NCBI GenBank assembly: GCA_963281255.1
Contig: OY725502.1
Location: forward strand, 930,001-994,000
Origin: Aphrocallistes beatrix
Taxonomy: Eukaryota > Porifera > Hexactinellida > Sceptrulophora > Aphrocallistidae
DNA: 64,000 nucleotides
Direction: 5' to 3'
The translations under genes were made by a program, and so were the position numbers. Each line of letters starts with the position of its first letter. Position 1 is the stretch's first letter. The notes below the pieces were generated by a model. It was not told where the DNA came from. It searched no databases and saw only the letters and a program-made list of their open reading frames with translations. This document shows, in pieces, positions 38,413 through 51,800 of this stretch.

Positions 38413-38829
38413 TCAGCAATCTTTATAATAGTTTTGTGCATGGGGACCAGGCGATAAATTGGACATTAGACTAGGGTTCTGCCACTCAGGGAGAGAGAGG
38501 GGTGGGTTGGGGTCAGATTTAGAATTGTGAGGAGCGGGGCCAAGGGCAGCTCTGCTCTGTTGTACATAAATTTCGCGAATCCTTTTTATTTCTCTATATG
38601 CGTCTTGCAACATCGGGATGAGGTAGGGGAGTTTTCCTCCGCTTATAGACTTCGTAGAGGCCCAGCAATCATTGTTTTTGTCCCAATAATTTTCCTTTAT
38701 TGTTATTTTAAAGGATGGGAACTTCTCGCCTGTAGTCCCGTTCGTAAACTCACGGAACCATAGCGCTACGTCCAAGCCGTGGTCTCTCCAAGATCCAACA
38801 GGATTCTTTACAGGCTCACAAGCCGCCAT
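38413..38829 (-). CDS. small PC4-like protein, resembles a bacterial family
   Basis: 138 residues, one exon. The first two thirds look like a compact beta-sheet plus helix: VALWFREFTNGTTGEKFPSF, KITIKENYWDKNNDCWAST, then KLPYLIPMLQDAYREI. This layout (a W-E/F strand, K-x-x-Y-D-x-x-x-W, then D/KLP followed by a helix with AY) is what I know from short bacterial proteins related to the PC4/p15 ssDNA-binding fold. I do not recognise an animal family. The C-terminal 40 residues are Pro/Ser-rich and probably disordered. The lack of introns would fit horizontal origin, but intronless genes are common in this window. Function not assigned; nucleic-acid binding is a guess from fold. Confidence 0.6.
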   Translation of the reverse strand: MAACEPVKNPVGSWRDHGLDVALWFREFTNGTTGEKFPSFKITIKENYWDKNNDCWASTKSISGGKLPYLIPMLQDAYREIKRIREIYVQQSRAALGPAPHNSKSDPNPPLSLPEWQNPSLMSNLSPGPHAQNYYKDC

Positions 38830-40161
38830 TGGGTAATATAGTTGGAATTAGATTATGTTAATACAATTGTTTAATTGTAAGGATATAATATATAGAAATA
38901 CTATATCTGCCTATAACCATCTGTAAAAACTAGTTAACTCCTCCATAAATGTTCTCAATTACAAGTGAATCCCAAAAAATTGATGTAAGAACAGTAGCAT
39001 CGTACCTCAGGCTCTCAACTCCCACGATCTCGTCGTGGGTCTCACGATTTAGAGCAAGATGCCACGATCTCACGACACCGCCCAAAATGTAACGATTTCA
39101 CCATATACGTATTTCCAATAGTTTGGAATTGAAGTTTATGACTTCACAAATATATACCTAAGCAATAATCGTCCCCAAATTTTGCAGATCGACAATTAAT
39201 TCCTCAAAATTACCTATCTAGAAGTAGAGGTAGTACAATCTACTACATATATTAGAAAATTGTTGGAAATTAGTTGAAAAATAACCTTCTTATCTGCGCA
39301 TAATTAAGGTGATGCGCAATCAACGGCTAACACCTAATCTCACGATTTCATGACCTCACAGTTGAGAGCCCTGATGGCATAACTCTAGCTCAGATATACC
39401 ACCACCATGCTAGCTGTATAACGAAAGTTCAGATGTACACCCAGCCACCAAGCATACATACTTCTGCCTATCTGGGACTGAGAATCGACTCAGTCAAATA
39501 TGCAGGCATTCAGTTGCCCTCCTACCACGCTTTTGATGTAAATTGGAGTGAAGTAACCTACCAAGTTGGTGCCAGTATGTATCCATACCACAGCCCTACT
39601 GACTGCAAACAATGGGATTTAGATCCATAATTTACTGTTGATATAATGATCGATGTAACTATCTCTCTCCCACGTGTGGTGAGTACGTACATCCCTTTGT
39701 ATTGTTGATTCACATTAATTTATCTTTTGAAATAATTAGTCAAAACAATTTGCTTGAATAAGTAACTCCAAGCAACCATGTGATACATGATTCTAGTTTT
39801 CTAGTTGATTAATTTAAAATTGATTGATTAGTTAATTAATGTTTTAGGATTGAGATGTAGTATTTTGTTTTGAAATGCTAAAAGCTAATTGAGCAATTAA
39901 TACGACGATACGTACATCATTTACAATAACATTCATTATTATGGGCATGGTCTTAATCAAGTTTTCTTATTAATTATAAGTTACTATTATGAATAAGTTT
40001 TAGCTCTCCTGCCTGGTGGTTCATAATAGGCGACTGTGGGCATATCGAGGAAATGAGTAAATACTAGACAGCAGGTGTTAGAACTTTTACTTTATATAAT
40101 ATATTTAATTGAAATGATCGTTATTATCTCTACGCAAAGCAAATTTATCGAGTGTGTAGAT
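38830..40161. other. intergenic, PC4-like gene to ADCK2
   Basis: Divergent upstream region. Contains an element at about 39008-39373. A 65-codon plus-strand frame at 39433-39630 has no recognisable similarity. The remainder is AT-rich with no gene. Confidence 0.55.
39008..39373. mobile_element. probable MITE with CAGGCTCTCAACT ends
   Basis: Left end CAGGCTCTCAACTCC, right end on the reverse strand CAGGGCTCTCAACTG, with CACGATCTC/CTCACGATTT words clustered inside. hAT-like termini; no clean 8-bp duplication visible. Confidence 0.5.
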
Positions 40162-41703
40162 ATGTTTCTAAGATTGATTCCTTGTTACAGACTGATTGCT
40201 CTCAGATTGCACAGATCTCCATCTCTTCTACATAGAAGATCTAGTCAGATATTCAGACGTATTACTTCATGTATTGCGCTATCTACAGCCTTGTATTCAC
40301 TCAAATCTTTATCTTCCCATTATCGAGTCAATTATATCGCTAATTGTGATTACTTGGAAGTAAGGCAGGATTTGTCTGAAGGTAAAGAGCACCACAACTC
40401 TATGCTAGTTTCTATTTCTGATTCGTTCTACACTCTATGGAGAATAGTGTGTATATTTGTTCTATTCACTCCGCCTACCTTACTGCTGCCTCTGAAATAT
40501 TTTGCTTCTTCAGAGGATGTTTGGTGGAAGCTTGTCCTGCTCTGTTTCCAGCTAGCAGGGCCTACCTTTGTCAAGTTCGGTCAGTGGGTTAGCACGAGGA
40601 GAGATGTGTTTTCTTCAAAGTTCTGTGACACCCTCTCCATCCTCCACTCCTCCGTATGGATACATCCTTGGGAGGCAACAGAAGCAGCGCTGACCAACAT
40701 GCTAGGAGAAGAGTGGGAGAATACTGTTGTGAATATTTCACGTGAGCCTATAGGATCCGGCTGCGTAGCTCAGGTGCACAGAGGCCATTTCTTTATTGAA
40801 TCTGAGCAGCGGGTGGTTCCAGTCGCCATTAAGGTGCTGCACCCTAACATCCACTGCGATATCGAGACAGATCTCACTGTACTCGCGAGACTAGCGTGGT
40901 TGGTGGAACTGGTGCCGAGGTTTAAGTGGGTGAGTGCGAGTGACAGTGTGCAAGAGTTTAGGAAGGTGTTGCTCGATCAAGTAGACCTAACCTTGGAAGC
41001 CAAGAATCTAGCCGTGTTCAACTCTAAGTTCAAGAATGTGGACACTGTCACCTTCCCTACTCCCCTCTGGCCTTTTGTTTCTGAGCATGTCCTCATCGAG
41101 ACATTCCACGAAGGCCAACACATCTCTAAGTATATTCAACACCCTGATATCGCTCTGAAAAAGAAGCTAGCGAAGATTGGAATGGATTCTCTCCTGAAAA
41201 TGCTCTTTACAGACAACTTCGTTCACATTGACTTGCACCCAGGAAATATTCTCGTGAGTGAGGCTAAAGGCCTTAAAGATGTTTCTGTGACTATTTTAGA
41301 CGCAGGGCTTGCGAAGCAGATGGCGCCTGAGGACTTTGTGAATCTGACCAGTTTATTCAGATGTGTGGTTCAAGGGAAGGGTAGGGAGGTAGCGACGCTG
41401 ATGCTGGAGCGATCCAAGGTACAGGAATGCATGGATGAGGAGAAATTCCGAGAGGATATGGAGAAATTTGTGTCTCATGTATTCACAGAAAAGCTTAGTT
41501 TAGGGCATTTCCAGGTCTCTTACATCCTGAGAGAACTGTTCGCCATGGCGATACGGCATCGTGTCAAGATAGAGAGCAACTTTGCCACGATAATGTTAGC
41601 CATCATGATCGCAGAGGGAATTGGCCGCGCACTGGATCCTGATATCGACATACTCAGAGCAGCTGTTCCCTATCTCATCACTGAGCTCGTTAGCGTTAGC
41701 TAG
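40162..41703 (+). CDS. ADCK2: UbiB/ADCK atypical kinase, ADCK2-like
   Basis: 513 residues from the ATG at 40162, one exon. The N-terminus MFLRLIPCYRLIALRLHR is strongly basic and fits a mitochondrial presequence; an in-frame ATG at 40114 is possible. UbiB family features: the KxGQ region (GPTFVKFGQWVSTRRD), EPIGSGCVAQVHRG replacing a normal glycine-rich loop, VAIKVLHPN with the ATP-site lysine, and the catalytic loop FVHIDLHPGNILV followed by LDAGLAKQM. The SGCVAQV version and the overall match are those of ADCK2, which in mammals is a mitochondrial protein linked to coenzyme Q and lipid metabolism. The gene is not closely flanked on either side. A run of NRF-1-like palindromes lies 235 bp after the stop. 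Confidence 0.92.
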   Translation: MFLRLIPCYRLIALRLHRSPSLLHRRSSQIFRRITSCIALSTALYSLKSLSSHYRVNYIANCDYLEVRQDLSEGKEHHNSMLVSISDSFYTLWRIVCIFVLFTPPTLLLPLKYFASSEDVWWKLVLLCFQLAGPTFVKFGQWVSTRRDVFSSKFCDTLSILHSSVWIHPWEATEAALTNMLGEEWENTVVNISREPIGSGCVAQVHRGHFFIESEQRVVPVAIKVLHPNIHCDIETDLTVLARLAWLVELVPRFKWVSASDSVQEFRKVLLDQVDLTLEAKNLAVFNSKFKNVDTVTFPTPLWPFVSEHVLIETFHEGQHISKYIQHPDIALKKKLAKIGMDSLLKMLFTDNFVHIDLHPGNILVSEAKGLKDVSVTILDAGLAKQMAPEDFVNLTSLFRCVVQGKGREVATLMLERSKVQECMDEEKFREDMEKFVSHVFTEKLSLGHFQVSYILRELFAMAIRHRVKIESNFATIMLAIMIAEGIGRALDPDIDILRAAVPYLITELVSVS

Positions 41704-42815
41704 CACTGTCATGTGTTTTCATATTACGTATCATTATAGCGTATTATGTCATCATACTGTCTAATAGCAATACGTGTCTTATAATCTATTTATCGTTTTA
41801 TGAGGTAGGTTTAACCTGATGTAGATTATATTTTCAATTGATAATGCGGTATAAATATTAATTTTATGAATAACTGTAGCCAGGCTCACTTACGAATGGA
41901 ATCTAGTGCCGAATTCACGAGGTATTTAAAATATTTTAGCGCATGCGCTGTTTTACTTTAGCGCATGCGCTGTTTATTTTAGCGCATGCGCTGTTTTACT
42001 TTAGCGCATGCGCTGTTTTCATTTTAGCGCATGCGCTAAAATATTTTAAATATATGGAATTCACGGTTCCATAGGATTTGTATTATGATTTATTGACCTA
42101 TTTTCTGATTCCATCGAGACTTATTGTAAACGACAGTTATGGAAAACAAGATTGAGTTATTTTATTTAGTTTACTATGCATAAATTTAAAAAACAGGTAT
42201 TTCATTTTGTCGTGGTACGAGTTGACTTAGTGCTTTCGGACGAGTTGGCAGTTGGTACAGGTTGACTGGTTTCCCTTTTTTGGAATAATAACATGCTTAT
42301 GGATTTTTTTTTTCCATAAGCATTGTAGCCGCAAATACATTATATACAAAAATTACATTTGTCCTGCTATTCATCTTTTACTATGACTCATGTAGTTCAC
42401 GACTCAATTGTATTCACAAATTCCACACCAATTTATGAATGCAATGGAAAGAGAACCATCTTGGCTTCAATTCCATTACGCCATTATTGTCCATAGTTTA
42501 ATGTTGTAGGCTTATTTATGCTCTGTTTTATCTCAGCAACTGATAAGAGAAACCAGTGAATTTACAAGTGGTATCAATTACCAGAGTGAGCGTTCTAGTA
42601 CATATACACTCCGCTCTATATAAACCTTATGAAAACAAAATTATTTGATAATCAGATTCGAATAGTTATAAGATAGTGTTTACAGAGAATCACGTTGCAA
42701 TTCACGTTGTCACAGCTTCAATCTACTATTCCAGCAGAAAGAAATCTTTTCGCCTTATTTTTAACTCACTCGACTCCAATCACTTATTTCGATTTTATCC
42801 TATAACTAATCTGAA
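41704..42815. other. intergenic, ADCK2 to RBM26/27, with palindrome array
   Basis: Includes the palindrome cluster at 41938-42037, a snap-back sequence at about 42294-42325 (ATGCTTATGGA, ten T, then TCCATAAGCAT) and AT-rich DNA up to the RBM26/27 start. Confidence 0.7.
41938..42037. promoter_or_regulatory. five phased NRF-1-like palindromes
   Basis: AGCGCATGCGCT occurs exactly five times, beginning at 41938, 41960, 41981, 42003 and 42026, i.e. every 21-23 bp, about two helical turns. The core GCGCATGCGC is the known NRF-1 recognition palindrome. The set is flanked by inverted AT-rich arms (ATTTAAAATATTTT left, AAAATATTTTAAAT right) and by GAATTCACG, so it could also be a foldback element. 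Regulatory role is inference. Confidence 0.5.
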
Positions 42816-45800
42816 ATGATATTACGGGACACAGAACTTCTGAAGGAGTGGCTAATACCGAGACTCACCCCCATCTGCCACACAGACCCCCAGGCACTTG
42901 CCGACTACATAATTGGACTGATCAAGAAGGACAAGCCGGTCCGGATGCTCAAGGATATCTGTGTTGAGGAGTTGCAGGTGTTCCTTATGAGAGAGACGGT
43001 CCCCCTTGTCGACAGGCTGTTCGAGGTGCTGGAAGGAGAGCTGTACTTGTCAAAAGGAAACAAGTAAGACATTGATTCATGTTATGATCGAATTCTATTC
43101 ATTCATTTAGAAAATTTTCTTCTAAAGAAAACTTTTAAATAGTTTCATGAATGAGATTGTTTATATTATTCGTCATTTAATTTAATTCCCAATGCATGAT
43201 ACTGATCTGAACTTCTGACTCAGTATATTGAATGACAATACAGATGGATAATATCCGTCGTTTTCTCATTTGTTTCTGAGACAAGTAGATTTGAGAGATT
43301 CGTCTACCCTGTCCCTTTAGACATTCTAAATTCAAATCCCTATGAGTAGGACCTTTTGAACGCAGTACGACTTTTCTCGACACACTTTCAATGCAGATTC
43401 GTATTATAATTATAGGATTGATTATTGAGCATAATTCTCCCAAAATTTCAAATGGTACATCATAGTTCTAATTTATTAATTAATCAATTGCTCTTGTTTT
43501 TCTTGCAGCATTAAATTGTGGATTAAAAAAGTATGTGCATCATCAACTGACTCGACAACAAATTATCCGAACTTAATCATATTACCATCAGTTCGTAAGT
43601 CTTACGAAATATGGCACCGTCTTAACATGGCAGAATAATAATCACTTTTCACCACCACATTGATTTTGATTTTGGATCATATCACTGATTAGTTTTCGAT
43701 ATCATTAATCTGATTTGATTAGTAGTCTCTTTCGAAAAGTGCTTGAGAACGCGGTACTGCGAGCTATTGGACGATTTATTTAAATTTTATTACTGGCGAA
43801 TCTCATTCGTTAGTTGACTGATTTATAAGCGAATGAACTTGATCCCATTTTAATTATATTCGTCTGCCTATAATATTTCCGGGACATGTTTTTAAGCTGG
43901 CTTATATTTGATCAACCGGACCCAAGAAATTCAGGGCGGTCTTGAAAGGGAAAGATAAGAATCATCACATACGATCAAATCGTGATACTATGTTACGTCA
44001 GATATATCAAATAACTACCATTATCTCCGTTAAAACGAATCTACCCTCATTTTTAAATATTGACTACTTTCATAGGAATAACCAATGTTAATATCTTTGT
44101 ATATACTCCAATCAAGCATAATCAATTCTGTCTTTGAAATGATATTGCATAGTTCTTCAATAGCATCTTGATAATATTCATATATATGCCTAGTGCTAGT
44201 TGCTTCCTCAGACTTTATGGCACATCCATATGCATACTCGCCGTTATTCATCGACCTATCATCGTGTGATTTAGCTGATTGTTCTAGCTTGGAGCTAGCC
44301 GTAAGAAGGGATCGCGAGTGAGCTGTGTTTCTCCATAGATTCATATTTATCCTATATCAATTGAATAATTTGTGTACATTTCTAGATTGGCGTATTATAT
44401 GATGCGTCTTATCATTTAACATAATTCTGCATTATTTACTGGGCTCCAATAAATCCAATCCAATTAGGAAATTAGTGCGAGATAATGTTACTAGAAAAGT
44501 ACGTACATTGCGTCATAGAACCTTTTCCTATAAGTTGTGATCATGTGCTTACTAGAACACTGGTTTGCCATTAAACATTCCAAGTTCGTCACATCCTCTA
44601 CGTTGTCAGTGAACTTGAATCAAATGCAATTACAATCTAGACCACAACGGAATTATTGGTTAGCGTTTCATTATGAAATTCCAAGATATTAACTTCTGGG
44701 AGAGTAACTCCTGTGCCATCCGATATCTGCGCAATTCTGAATGCATCACTTGTATCTACAGTTGAATCATCCGTAAATCTTGTTTCGGTTCTATTAACTT
44801 CCTAATTTGATGAGCGTGATCGATATCTAATAGTTGTCATGATAGTGCAAACTCTAGCACATTTTATAAACTTTCGACTAATTGACTGGTTTAATTTGCT
44901 AAAATGGTTTTGCACTATACATTGTATTTAATTAATTCCGGTACATTGAAGTAATCGAGTTCGTCGGCACATCAACAACATATCATACCCTACCGCAATT
45001 TCAATTAAATTTCCTTTGCATGACCAAGAGACTTGCACGGCCAGAGGAGACTAATAACCTAGATTTGCCACTAATGTTCGACCTCAAAAATTGTTCTTTG
45101 ATGCCAACCTAAGAACCCTTACGTACTCGATGCGTGATATGAATGTTACAATTGAAGTATACCCCACCGCTTCATTCATATGGATTCAATTAGCCTAAGT
45201 CTCATCAAAAGAGTTCGCACTTAGTCGATAATTATTGAGGACTTTGAGGCCTCGTGTATGAAATACCTATGCAATCTTGCAAGAATTAAAAAGTGTCAGA
45301 AAGTTAGTTGAAATTGGATGACTATTGAATGAAGTTCGCATTCTATGAATCCATCATGTAACAAACTTCATGTGGGTGAGTTGTCTGATGTATGCAGCTT
45401 CAACTTAATAACATGATTTGTTCATTACTAAGTACATATATTTGTGGTGAATTTTCTGTTTTGTTACGTTAATCATTTGGTCAAATGATTACAAGTTTTT
45501 CCTGGACGTAACATTCAGAGTTTATCTACTACCTACTAAAATATATACCTTATTGGTGTAAGTGCCTTTTATAGTATATCATTTACATTACTCGTATGAT
45601 ATTGGAAACCAGACAACTCGAATCATTTATTGACCTATGACTAAATTATAAAATTAAAAGTACTGTAAGAGGTACCGTACCGTTCTAAAAGTAAGATTTA
45701 TTAGCTATGAATAAACATTATTATTATTGAATATTACGTGTTAAGGCTGGACCATTATTTAGCAAAATACAAAATACAAAATAATTGTTAAATCGTATTA

Positions 45801-48800
45801 TTATTAAAGTCCAAAACAAAACATGACTTTAGCTAAGATTTGGTTTCCATTATCCAGAAGATTAAATTTTCTGTTTTCTATTGTGAATAATGGAAAATTA
45901 GCCAATGAACAATACGCGACCAAAAGCATAACAAATCGCATCACAAAGAAGTGATAATAAGGCAAATTTGTCTATACGATCTATGTTACAAGTTGAACCT
46001 GATTACTTTCTTCTCATATCAAGTGAGAATTAATAATATTATAGACAATCATTCCGAGACATTTATAATTGATTAGCGCTTTGAGGTATTCTTATTAGAT
46101 CTCAAGAACTCGGATTGAAGGAAAAGAATTACACTAGCGCCCTTCGCTGTATCGAGAAGCAGAAGACAAAATTAGACGCCAGAACTAAGCCTGATCTTGG
46201 AATGGACAATCAGAATCAAGGTAGGATAAAGCGAATGAAGGAGAGTACCTCTGCGAGGCGAGCTCAGGGAGAAGTGATGCATGCGCATGCTTCAATGCGA
46301 ATGAAAGAAAAGACCAAAAATATTAGGTAATCACGTGATCAATGTTAACTTTGTATATGATTGAGTATGCCCTGGACTCTTCAGGTCATTGACTAAATTC
46401 ATTGACTTTTATTATTTCGCATCTTTTTTCCAGGAAATCTCATGAATCCAATAAGACGAGCTTATCGAACAATAAACAGGACAAGTACAACTTCTCAGAT
46501 GAAGATTCCGCAGTGGTAAGCATTTTCCTCACTGATCACTATACTGATTATAATATTGCATACACAAACTTCAATTTTATTCCACTCCTTTTATCATGAA
46601 ATTCTCGAATTAGCACGACTTAATTGCTTTTAGCATCTTTCTAATGTTAGAATTTGATGAACTAATTAGAATCAATTTCTGCTCTCGCTACATAGTAATT
46701 CAATTATCACCGAAGCAATTTATCCAGAAAGTCACAATAAAGTTTTTTCATTAGTTTCGTAAAGATGATGGGATGGTAATTATTACAATTTACTCGCTAC
46801 TAAAATTACACGAATAACAATGCAACGTAAATTAGTGTCAAATTTGTGTACCATTTTTTTGTTGAAACCACCTTATTGCTACAATGTTTACGTTCTACCA
46901 GAATCTTGAAATTGTGACTATGAACCATTACGGAGTGCTACTACCATTCATATGATTAAACTATGACTATGATATAGTCCAGCTTATCAATGCGACATCC
47001 ACCTACACTAACTTAAACGATTCGATCAAGAGGGAATGTTTATGCAGCTAACTTTTGATGTAGCATTGGTTAAAAACTAAAAACACACAGGTGCTTTGCA
47101 TTTTTCTCATTTTATAATTCAATTAACTCCAACCACTTTAGATGTAAATTAATTCTTGTCTACCGTAACATGTTAACCTCCCATCCAATGTGAAACTCGA
47201 TCTAATAACAACTAAGTTTCAAATACCTCACAGCTCTCGTATTTCAGCGTATAACTTGTGCGTAATAATTCAAACATTGTGTACGTCCAAGTACTTTTCT
47301 GAAAATTATTCGGAGATAGCATCTAGAAATTATTTGTTTAAGTACAATTAATTACAAAATCTCCAATCTTGAATGAGTGATATTTCTTCCAGGTAATGAT
47401 TATGTAGTCAATGGAAATCACTCGGAGAGAACCTAACTGAATATATGGTCAGTTTGAGTCAGCAGATACTGGTATTATCAAGAACTTGATATCCATATGA
47501 AAACTTGTTGTTGATTCGATTGAGTCATTAATTCATACAACATCACGTCATATTCACCTTCATTATTGAAAAAGAATATTTATAATATAACTAATTCGTC
47601 TCGCAGGCAAATCATAGATAATGTCCAAAAACAAGGCCAGTTCATAATTGTATTCCAGAATTCATGTTATGGATAAATATATGCATTACTCAACCACTGT
47701 TTAGATTCCAACGCATTATTTGCCCGTGGCCCAACTGAATTGGCTCATAAGTGAAAATTACTTATCTCATCAACGAGATTACCCACGCGTTGAGTCCTTA
47801 ATACGTTGTTAGTAATAACTCGACAGTTGAAATACTGTCAAGTGCAGCTGAATTATATAGAAGTACGTAGTTGAGAAGTAGTAATTACTTAATTTTAATT
47901 GTTGGAACTTTTCTTTTGAATAGAGAAACGTGAACTTTTTAAGAATTCATCAATAATAATAGATTCATCAGCGAGAGTCCACTGGTTAAACTAAGGTTTC
48001 AGATCTCGTAGAATCCTTAATTCTCGAAAATCTCAAAAATAGATTATTTCACAAGAGCTAATATATATTTTGGAATGAAATACATCTTGTATCAATAAAC
48101 TTTTCAAGAAGGATATAACTTTCTTATAATACATACACGAGTATTCTTTGTCTCAGAACAAATTAGTTTATTGGACGTTTTGATTGATCAACAGCAATTT
48201 GGTTTTACAAGAAATACAGTTAACTCCGCTTAACCGGGACAACCACTTAATTGGAACTCCAGGAACAGAATGATCCCCTTACATAGAAACTAATACTAAA
48301 TTTCATTGGTTAATTGGGAACTCGCATCGGGCCCATCGAGACCAAAGTGTCCCGATTAAGCGGAGTCACCTGTATAACAAACTTTAATATTTGTAGGAAT
48401 ATACAACGAGTGAGGAAAATAAAAGAGATACTGAGGATGAATCTCCCATATTCGAAGATCAGCCTAAGCCCGGGCGGTGCAAGGATTACGATGAGAAGGG
48501 TTACTGTCTGCTAGGTGAATACCTTACTGCTAGCATAATTCATTCCGAGTACTCAATTAATGCCAAAATTCTTAGGTGACTCCTGTCCTTACGATCACGG
48601 GAGTGATCCATTTGTTCTGGAGCCTGCCTACAATCCACCCCTACAGGTCGCCCTCCCACCGATACCACTTATCGCACCTCCCATACTACCCATCAATCCC
48701 AGCGACCCTAGGTAGAAATAACACGTCATAGCTTATTGCATTATATAATACAGTTTCCAATAGCGTATTGTGAGCATGTATCAATGCTGTAGGCTTATGC

Positions 48801-51800
48801 TACCACCTCCTGTGACACAGTTGCCGATCTCCACTTCGAACAGTGTGTCCACTCCCAGTAAGACTCTATCTGCCACTGACGGGTACAATCCTGAGAACCC
48901 CGCCTATGATAGTATAGATGGGGACAACACGGTTCCCATTTCTGGAGCTCATGGCATTCCGCCTCCACCCTGTCTCGACTCCAAGCCCATACAGTCCCAG
49001 GCGATTTAGTGAGTTCAGAAAGATTACTCCATTCTAATTTGCAAAATTTTCTGTCACTACCAATTACATGTTTAATTAAATCAGATAATTACATAAAATC
49101 CAGACCAATTAACTTTTCATTGTTCATTTGCTAAAAATATTTCTTTATTTTTTCTTCAATTTTGTTTATCTCTGAAGCTTCTACCGACTTGACGTGGTTT
49201 CTCTCCTGGTCTCTGATAACACTATCTTTCTTTATCACTTGTGTCTGCATTCTGAGGGTTGGCCATTGTGCTTCCATATCTTATTAATACGTCCAACATA
49301 CCTCAACTCCTTATCTATCCAGCATATCTCCTACGGAAAAGTATGTGGTAATAACTCACTGTTTTGTTTCCATCTCTGATTCCATGGTCATAATATTTTC
49401 AATGGACATATTCCAATGCGTTTCTGTTATCTCTGCGCACCTGTTCTTCTCAGCAAGTAAGTGTGGTTGTGAAGGTAATCAACAAATATTCCATCCGACA
49501 ATTTCATGGAATCATCAGGACTTGATTTGATATTGCTGTTGTAGACTATGCTTGAAAAAATGTATTGATTATCTTATCTGTCAGGTTATACTGGTTTGAG
49601 CAGAATTATCAACCTAATTTTTTCACCACAAAGTGCGAAATACAAAGTACAAGAACTCTCGTTAGTACGAATATAGCTTGAAAAGCTCCAACCTAATAAA
49701 TGCCTAGGTAGAGCGATATAACGAAATACGTATATTATGTAAGACAATTTTTATTTACAGATCGCAAATTTTGGGATATTATCTGACGATTTTACTAATA
49801 AGATTTGAAAAAAATTTCCTTGATGGTGCGGCCTAGAGCAGACCAGGCCTGGGACTGGATTTCCTATCAGATTGACCTCTTAGACCAATGGTTCCCAATC
49901 TGGGCCACGGACCCCTTAGTGGTCCAGGGGTCCACAGGATTCGAAATTTTGCATTACAGTTAACAGGAGGGGATCCAGAGTATTAAAAAAGAAAATTGCT
50001 ACAGGGGTCCACAGTTATAAAAGGTTGAAAACCGCTGTCTTAAATTGTTTGATATTTGATCTGTCTACTACGATTCATGAAGTTGAATTTTTCACAGGCT
50101 GGAAGGAAAACTATTCTGCTGCTGATGCTTATGGCTGCTAGTTCGGCGACAAAAATCTTAAGAGAATCATTGCTGCAGTGATTCACTAATAATTTAAGTC
50201 TGCTCTATACTTTACATAGACAGTAACTGACCATGTTTTACTGAGACTAAGTGGTACACCAATCTCAAACAGTTTATGACCACACACATACCTTGAATCT
50301 AGATCAATTCAACAATTCGTCTCGCTATAGTGTGTACGATGTATAGGAATAAAATGACATTTCTATCATGTCTGAGATGAATGAAGATAATTATTATTTA
50401 AGCTATCATTAATTACATTTGAATAGCAATCAGATGCGCTCAGTGAACTCAGGTGAAGGTGTGCATATGACCACGATATCGAACGGAGGAAACAAGATGT
50501 TCACACACAACAACCAACTCTCAACTGCTCTCATTCTCCGTAAAGTACCCTTGGAGTTGAATACGGTAGCTAAGCTCAGCAACCATTTTGAGAAGTTCGG
50601 GACTGTTGTGAATGTGCAGGTAATTCAATTCAATTCCATTTTAACATTACGCATTGTTATATTGTCATACTATCATTTGTGAAGCTCTTTTGTTCTATCT
50701 AATGTGCTAAACATAACAAACAATGGTATACCATGATCAGTGATCAGTGCACCGACATACTGACTTATTCGTGGTAGAAATATAGCATTTTACAAGGACA
50801 ATGGATTATAAATGTTCCAAAAACAGAAAGCAAGCATACGTACTGTGTATTGGAATTGCATATTTTTCATTGGCTCTATATACTGCACACTAAATTATCT
50901 AAGTTTTCATCCACTTAGTTAATTTATAATCCTGAGGATCAATCTATCTATTAGCATGTAATGTATTGCGATTTTTCAGAAATACTAAGTTCGATTTGAC
51001 TACAAGAAATTTGATTTAGGTATTTTATCGCGGAGAATTTGAGAGTAGGTGAAAGATCCTAGCACCTCAAAAGCTTTTGCTCACCATATGTTGTTAGTCC
51101 ACTGAATGAGTAGAAGTCCGTAACGAGATTAATCTTTGATGACTACTGTGTCTACTTCGGACTTTACACTGGAAATGTATAAAATTTTATTATTTTAGCA
51201 AATAGCTGATTTGTCTACATCGAATCATTACTTTCTAGATTCTAAATTTAGTAGAATGATTTTGTAATTTTAATATGATAATTCTGAACCAATTAAAGTC
51301 TTAGGTAAATTTTAATATTTGTTTCCAATTCGACACTGAGGATTTTCAGTATGAACTTGGCTATATATAATCCAACTCAGCAGATCTAGATTTAGAATTG
51401 GAATTCGCTTTTATATTAACTGTGTGTTAGGTACGCTACGACAACGATCCTGAAGGAGCTCTCGTTCGTTTTGTGACACCCCAGGAGGCTAAGAAAGCTC
51501 ACGACTGTACAGACGCCGTTCTAGGCAACAGATTTATCCGTGTATTTTACTCTCGGCGAGATCGCAACACTTCATATCCGCCCAAACTCAAATCTTTTGA
51601 GCTAGCAAGTTCTATTGACCTCGTGAAAGAGTCACTCTCAGGCCCTTCACCCCTAAACTCGACTGAATCAGAACCAGACAAGGGAGAAATAAGCCCAGAA
51701 GACCAAGACATTGCTCCTACCCCTACGGCCGCACTCACCGAATCCATGCTGCTCTCTAACATATCTTCAGACCGTAAACCGTCTGCCGTCATGTCCAAAG

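Noticed and set aside
39433-39630. 65-codon plus-strand frame before ADCK2
   Set aside because: Reads smoothly but has no recognisable similarity and no supporting exons; kept only as a remark.
43177-44344. Two minus-strand frames of about 90-100 codons in RBM26/27 intron 1
   Set aside because: Composition looks random, with no domain, and nothing extends them.
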